Origin: Sipunculus nudus
Lineage: Eukaryota; Annelida; Sipuncula; Golfingiida; Sipunculidae
Assembly: GCA_026874595.1 (NCBI GenBank)
Contig: CM049319.1
Coordinates: 12,675,601 to 12,739,600, forward strand
Reading direction: 5' to 3'
Length of the DNA stretch: 64,000 bases
Shown: piece after piece, positions 60,523 to 64,000 of the stretch
How positions within the stretch are numbered: position 1 is the stretch's first letter
How the letters are laid out: every line of letters starts with the position of its first letter
Program-made: the position numbers and the translations under genes
Notes under the pieces: generated by a model
Told to the model about the DNA's origin: nothing
Seen by the model: the letters and a program-made list of their open reading frames with translations, nothing else
The model's database searches: none

Positions 60523-61645
60523 TTGTAAAAATTTGAAAAAATACAGGAGGCACCACCAGTCTGCAGAAACTGATGAAACATCTCATGATCAATATGTATG
60601 CCAAAAATTATGACCATCAGTGATGAAGTTAATGAGATATTGAAGTTTTTTTATGAAATTTTTGACTATTCTGGGGGGTACTTTAGGGCCCCATAGCTCG
60701 AAGGATATGGGTAACAGAGACCTAATTTCTGGTTTCCACAGAGACTTTTCATAGGTCTCAGAATGTCAAGAATGAAGATTCTAGGCCTAGTCTTTACGAT
60801 TTGTGCCCTGTTAACAGATGTACACATTTTTAAAGGTCTCAAAAATAGAGAAAAAAATTCGTAAAAAATCGAAAAATACAGGTGGCGCCACCAGTCTAAA
60901 GAAACTGATGAAACATCTCATGATTAATATGTATGCCAAAAATCATGACCATCAGTGATGTAGTTAATGAGATATTGAAGTTTTTGTATGAAATTTTTCA
61001 CTATTCTGGGGGGTACTTTGGGGCCCCACAGCTCGAAGGATATGGGTAACAGAGACCTTATTTCTGGTTTCCATGGAAACTTTTCATAGGTCTCTCAGAA
61101 TGTCAAGAATGAAGATTCTAGGTCCAGCGGTTACGATTTGTGCCTGGTTAACGGACAGACAGACAGACGGACAGACAGACGGACGACGGACAAAGAGTGA
61201 TCACTATAGCTCAGCATGAATGAAAGTCAGCTGAGCTAAAAAATGAACTAACAAACATTGGTCAGAACAAATAATGGTCATTGGTTGATTTAGAAAATAT
61301 ATCATATTTATTGAAGGTACTTGATGAAAAGAATCATATTTATTAATTTGTGCCCATTAATCAATTAAACCAATGATTGGTTGTTTTCTTTCAAAATCTA
61401 TTGAATTGATTGCATTTTTTTATAATCAATTTAAAACTAGCTTTATCTGGGCACCAGCAGTGACAACAATTAGGTCAACAATTATCCCCAAAGCATAGGA
61501 TACGGGCACTGACAAAACAGAATAGGCACTGGTATAGTTTTGCATTAATTAATCTTCAAAATGATAAATTATCACAGAGTGAATTTTAAGTTGTCAAAGT
61601 ACAGTTCATGTATTATATAGTTTAATTTATAATTATATGCCAAAA

Positions 61646-63001
61646 ACTAGATGTGTCAGAACAACACGAATGCCCCCGCCTGGGGCAAATTAGAAACATT
61701 TGTTAAATTTTGAAAAAAATTTTAAGTTCAGGAGGTGTCATATGGTCAAAAGTAAGTCAACAAGGGCAAAATGCAAACTCGATCTGTTACGGGTCATTAT
61801 CAAGCGACACACCAAAAATCAGGCCAGTATCTGCAGGCACTGTGAAAAAAAGTCCATACATGTGCATTTTCCATAAAAATTTCTGTCTTTCATGATATTT
61901 TCAATGTTTAGGAGCCGTAAAACAATCAAAAGTAGGTCAACCGGGATGAAACACAAACTCGATCTGCAACTGTCATTATCTGCTCACACATAAAAAATCA
62001 GGGTGGTATCTGCAGGCATTGAGGAAAATAAGTTGGTACATATGCATTTGTTATGAAAATTTCTATTTTTCATGAAACTTTCTATGTTCAGGAGCAGTCA
62101 AATGGTCAAAAGTAGGTCAACTGAGACAAAACAAGAACTTGATCTGTAACTGGTCATTATCTGCCTACAAACCAAAAATCAAGCCCGTATCTGCAGGCAT
62201 TGTGAAAAAGTCTGTACATGTGCATTTTTTTATGAAATTTTCTCTGTTAGACCACCGTGAACCGTCAAAAGTAGGTCAACTGGGACAAAACATGAACTCA
62301 ATCTGTAACTGGTCATTATCTGCCCACACCCCAAAAATGAGGCCAATATCTGCAGGTATTGCAAAAAAAAGTCAGTACATGTGTATTTGTCATGAAAATT
62401 TATATTTTCATGAAATTTTCTATGTTCAGGAGCCGTAAAACAGTCAAAAGTAGGTCAACTGGGACAAAACGCGAACTCGATCTGTAACTGGTCATTATCT
62501 GCCCACACACCAAAAATCAGGCCAATATCTGCAGGCATTGCGAAAAAAAAGTCTGTACATGTGTATTTGTCATGAAAATTTATATTTTTCATGAAATTAT
62601 CTAAGTTAAGGAGCCGTTAAATGGTCAAAAGTAGGTTAAACGGGACAAAACGTGAACTCGATCTGTAAGTGGTAATTATCTGCCCACACATAAAAAATCA
62701 GGCCAATATCGGCAGGCATTGTGAAAAAAAAGTCTGTACATGTGTATTTGTCATGAAAATTTATATTTTTCATGAAATTTTCTAAGTTAAGGAGCCGTTA
62801 AACTGTCAAAAGTAGGTCAACTGGGACGAAACACGAACTCGATCTGTAACTGGTCATTATCTGCCCACACACCAAAAATCAGGCCAATATCTGCAGGCAT
62901 TGCGAAAAAAAGTCCGTACAACTGTTTTATTTCGGAAGGACGGAAGGGCGGACATGGGTAAAACTATATGCCCCGGCCACTTTGTGGCGGGGGCATAAAA
63001 A
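61646..63001 (+). mobile_element. Family 2 tandem-core element, copy 2
   Basis: Left ACTAGATGTGTCAGAACAAC and GAATGCCCCCGCC; right GGAAGGACGGAAGGGCGGAC and the same GGCCACTTTGTGG hairpin. Seven ~180-bp units (cores at about 61749, 61929, 62109, 62269, 62446, 62623, 62806). Flanked on both sides by TTTATCTGGGCACCA-containing sequence (61442 and 63185). Confidence 0.8.
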
Positions 63002-63889
63002 ACTGATTTGGAATTTTTGAGTGTGAATGAACCAATCTTTCATTTGGTTATTTTTCACATATCCGCAAAGCTCTGGGATTATATGTAATGTTTATTTACA
63101 TTATGATGATTTATTGACATTCGGCTGATATATTTGCATGCATTTGATCATACATGGGGATGGTCAAGACACGGTAAAACAAGGTTTATCTGGGCACCAC
63201 CGGTGACTTCAAATAGGTATAAGCATTTCGGAGAGCCATCAGGATATTACCAAGAAAGGCAAAGAATAAATAAATAATGTTTCTCAGGCACTTTTATTCA
63301 GAAAATGATGAGGGTGGCTTTTCAGTTTATTATTTTACTGTGAATATAGCATAAAATATTATAAATTATTTCTCAGGCACTAGCATAGAAAGACAAGTAA
63401 TGAATCAAATATAAGATAATAAATGATGTAAACGTCAAATTAGTCAAAAGGTTAAAAGGATCTTCAAAATATGTGACATTTTTATTTCTTTTACGTGTAA
63501 CATCAACATACAAATCAGATTATATAACACTACAGGTGTAAAAATTGGCTGTGAAAACCTTTGAACACAGGCCCAGCCAATGGCCATGACATTTGGGATT
63601 CCCCATTTAAAGCATTATGGTCTTGCGTTGTTTAAACAAGATCAGAGATCAATTAATAAAGATATACAACAGACATTTCCCTGAGTCTTATATAACCTTT
63701 GTTGATATATATTACTTAAATTTTAATTGCAATAGAAGTATATACAATTGAAGTTGGTTTGGAAAATTATTTCTGACAATGGGCCGCATTGGCAGACATG
63801 TTTAATCTCACCAAACTGTAATGAAGCATAAAAAAAGGTAAAAAAGGCAAAAATTTCTCTTCACAATATTACATTTGAATTTTTTCACA
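63002..63889. other. Gap, nothing recognised
   Basis: AT-rich; includes TTTATCTGGGCACCACCGGTG at 63185, a partner of 61442. No coding. Confidence 0.6.
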
Positions 63890-64000
63890 CAACAAGTGAC
63901 CCATGGGTCATGACGCTCAGCTGACAAGCATGACCTGTATTTAAAGCCTGATGGTATACCATATGGTATCTGACCATACTTGGAAGATGGAAGGTTTGGG
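63890..64000 (+). mobile_element. Family 1 left end, cut by window edge
   Basis: ACAAGTGACCCATGGGTCAT followed by GACGCTCAGCTGAC at 63890-63925, identical to the family 1 left-end pattern. Confidence 0.75.

Larger units (their letters stand above)
52279..61242 (+). mobile_element. Family 1 element (short-unit subfamily) carrying two nested insertions
   Basis: Left ACAAGTGACCCATGGGTCAT at 52279; right GGACAGACGGACGACGGACA (from 61170) and AAAGTCAGCTGAGCTAAAAA to 61242. Five ~310-bp units are split by insertions: two at 52470-53125, one at 55027-55350, two at 60530-61155. Unit landmarks are CTGCAGAAACTGATGAAACA, GGATATGGGTAACAGAGACC and AAGATTCTAGGTCCAG. Removing 53130-55026 and 55354-60522 restores A-rich unit junctions (GAGAAA/AAATTC...), so both are insertions into this host. 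Confidence 0.75.

Overview
This window is eukaryotic genomic DNA. It is AT-rich and intron-dense, with long repeat-filled introns. Protein similarity and repeat style point to a lophotrochozoan, most probably a bivalve mollusc. The repeats are families with an internal tandem core, a (GGAC)n-type microsatellite and a 3' hairpin, like the 'pearl' elements described in bivalves. The species cannot be named from the sequence alone.

Two protein-coding genes can be supported; both are incomplete at a window edge. (1) Plus strand, 72-6935: the last six coding exons (258 codons plus stop, all phases consistent) of a HAD-family phosphatase of the PGP/PDXP group, closer to glycerol-3-phosphate/phosphoglycolate phosphatase (PGP) than to pyridoxal phosphatase. 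(2) Minus strand, 41036 down to 20298: ten consecutive coding exons (452 codons plus stop, all phases consistent) of the circadian bHLH-PAS transcription factor BMAL1/ARNTL (cycle). They run from the end of PAS-A through PAS-B to the conserved C-terminal transactivation tail. The bHLH domain and most of PAS-A were not found and should lie beyond position 64000. The two genes converge: PGP is read rightward, BMAL1 leftward, with about 13.4 kb of intergenic/3' UTR sequence between the stop codons.

Most of the rest is mobile or tandemly repeated DNA. I distinguish five element families that share one layout (end motif, tandem core, microsatellite or GC-rich tract, 3' hairpin). Family 1 has a CCATGG-centred left end and a GTCAGCTGAGC right end (30276-32866, 34541-35418, 37462-37830, 52279-61242 with a second copy nested inside, 63890-end). 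Family 2 ends in GGCGGGGGCAT (53130-55026, 61646-63001). Families 3 and 4 are related and end in GGATAC hairpins (15988-17275, 26055-26668, 32940-34397; 8806-10541, 47920-51236). Family 5 has a GGGCCC hairpin (868-1695, about 36560-37397). Inserted into these are a hAT-type element with a perfect 8-bp target duplication (48056-48949), a TA-flanked inverted-repeat element (49392-50748) and a dead non-LTR retrotransposon (56367-58975). Small TA-flanked MITEs and tRNA-derived SINE-like sequences are scattered outside them.

The most unusual signal is that in both genes one exon-intron junction has been tandemly amplified. A 30-bp array starts in register at the 3' end of PGP exon 5920, and a 60-bp array starts at the 3' end of a BMAL1 PAS-B exon (24673). 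Each unit carries a copy of exon end plus 5' splice donor. A second notable signal is that every unit of the ~180-bp tandem arrays in the two family 2 elements, 12-22 kb upstream of the first visible BMAL1 exon, carries a sequence matching the ROR/REV-ERB response element that controls Bmal1 in vertebrates. Both observations are read from sequence; function is inference.
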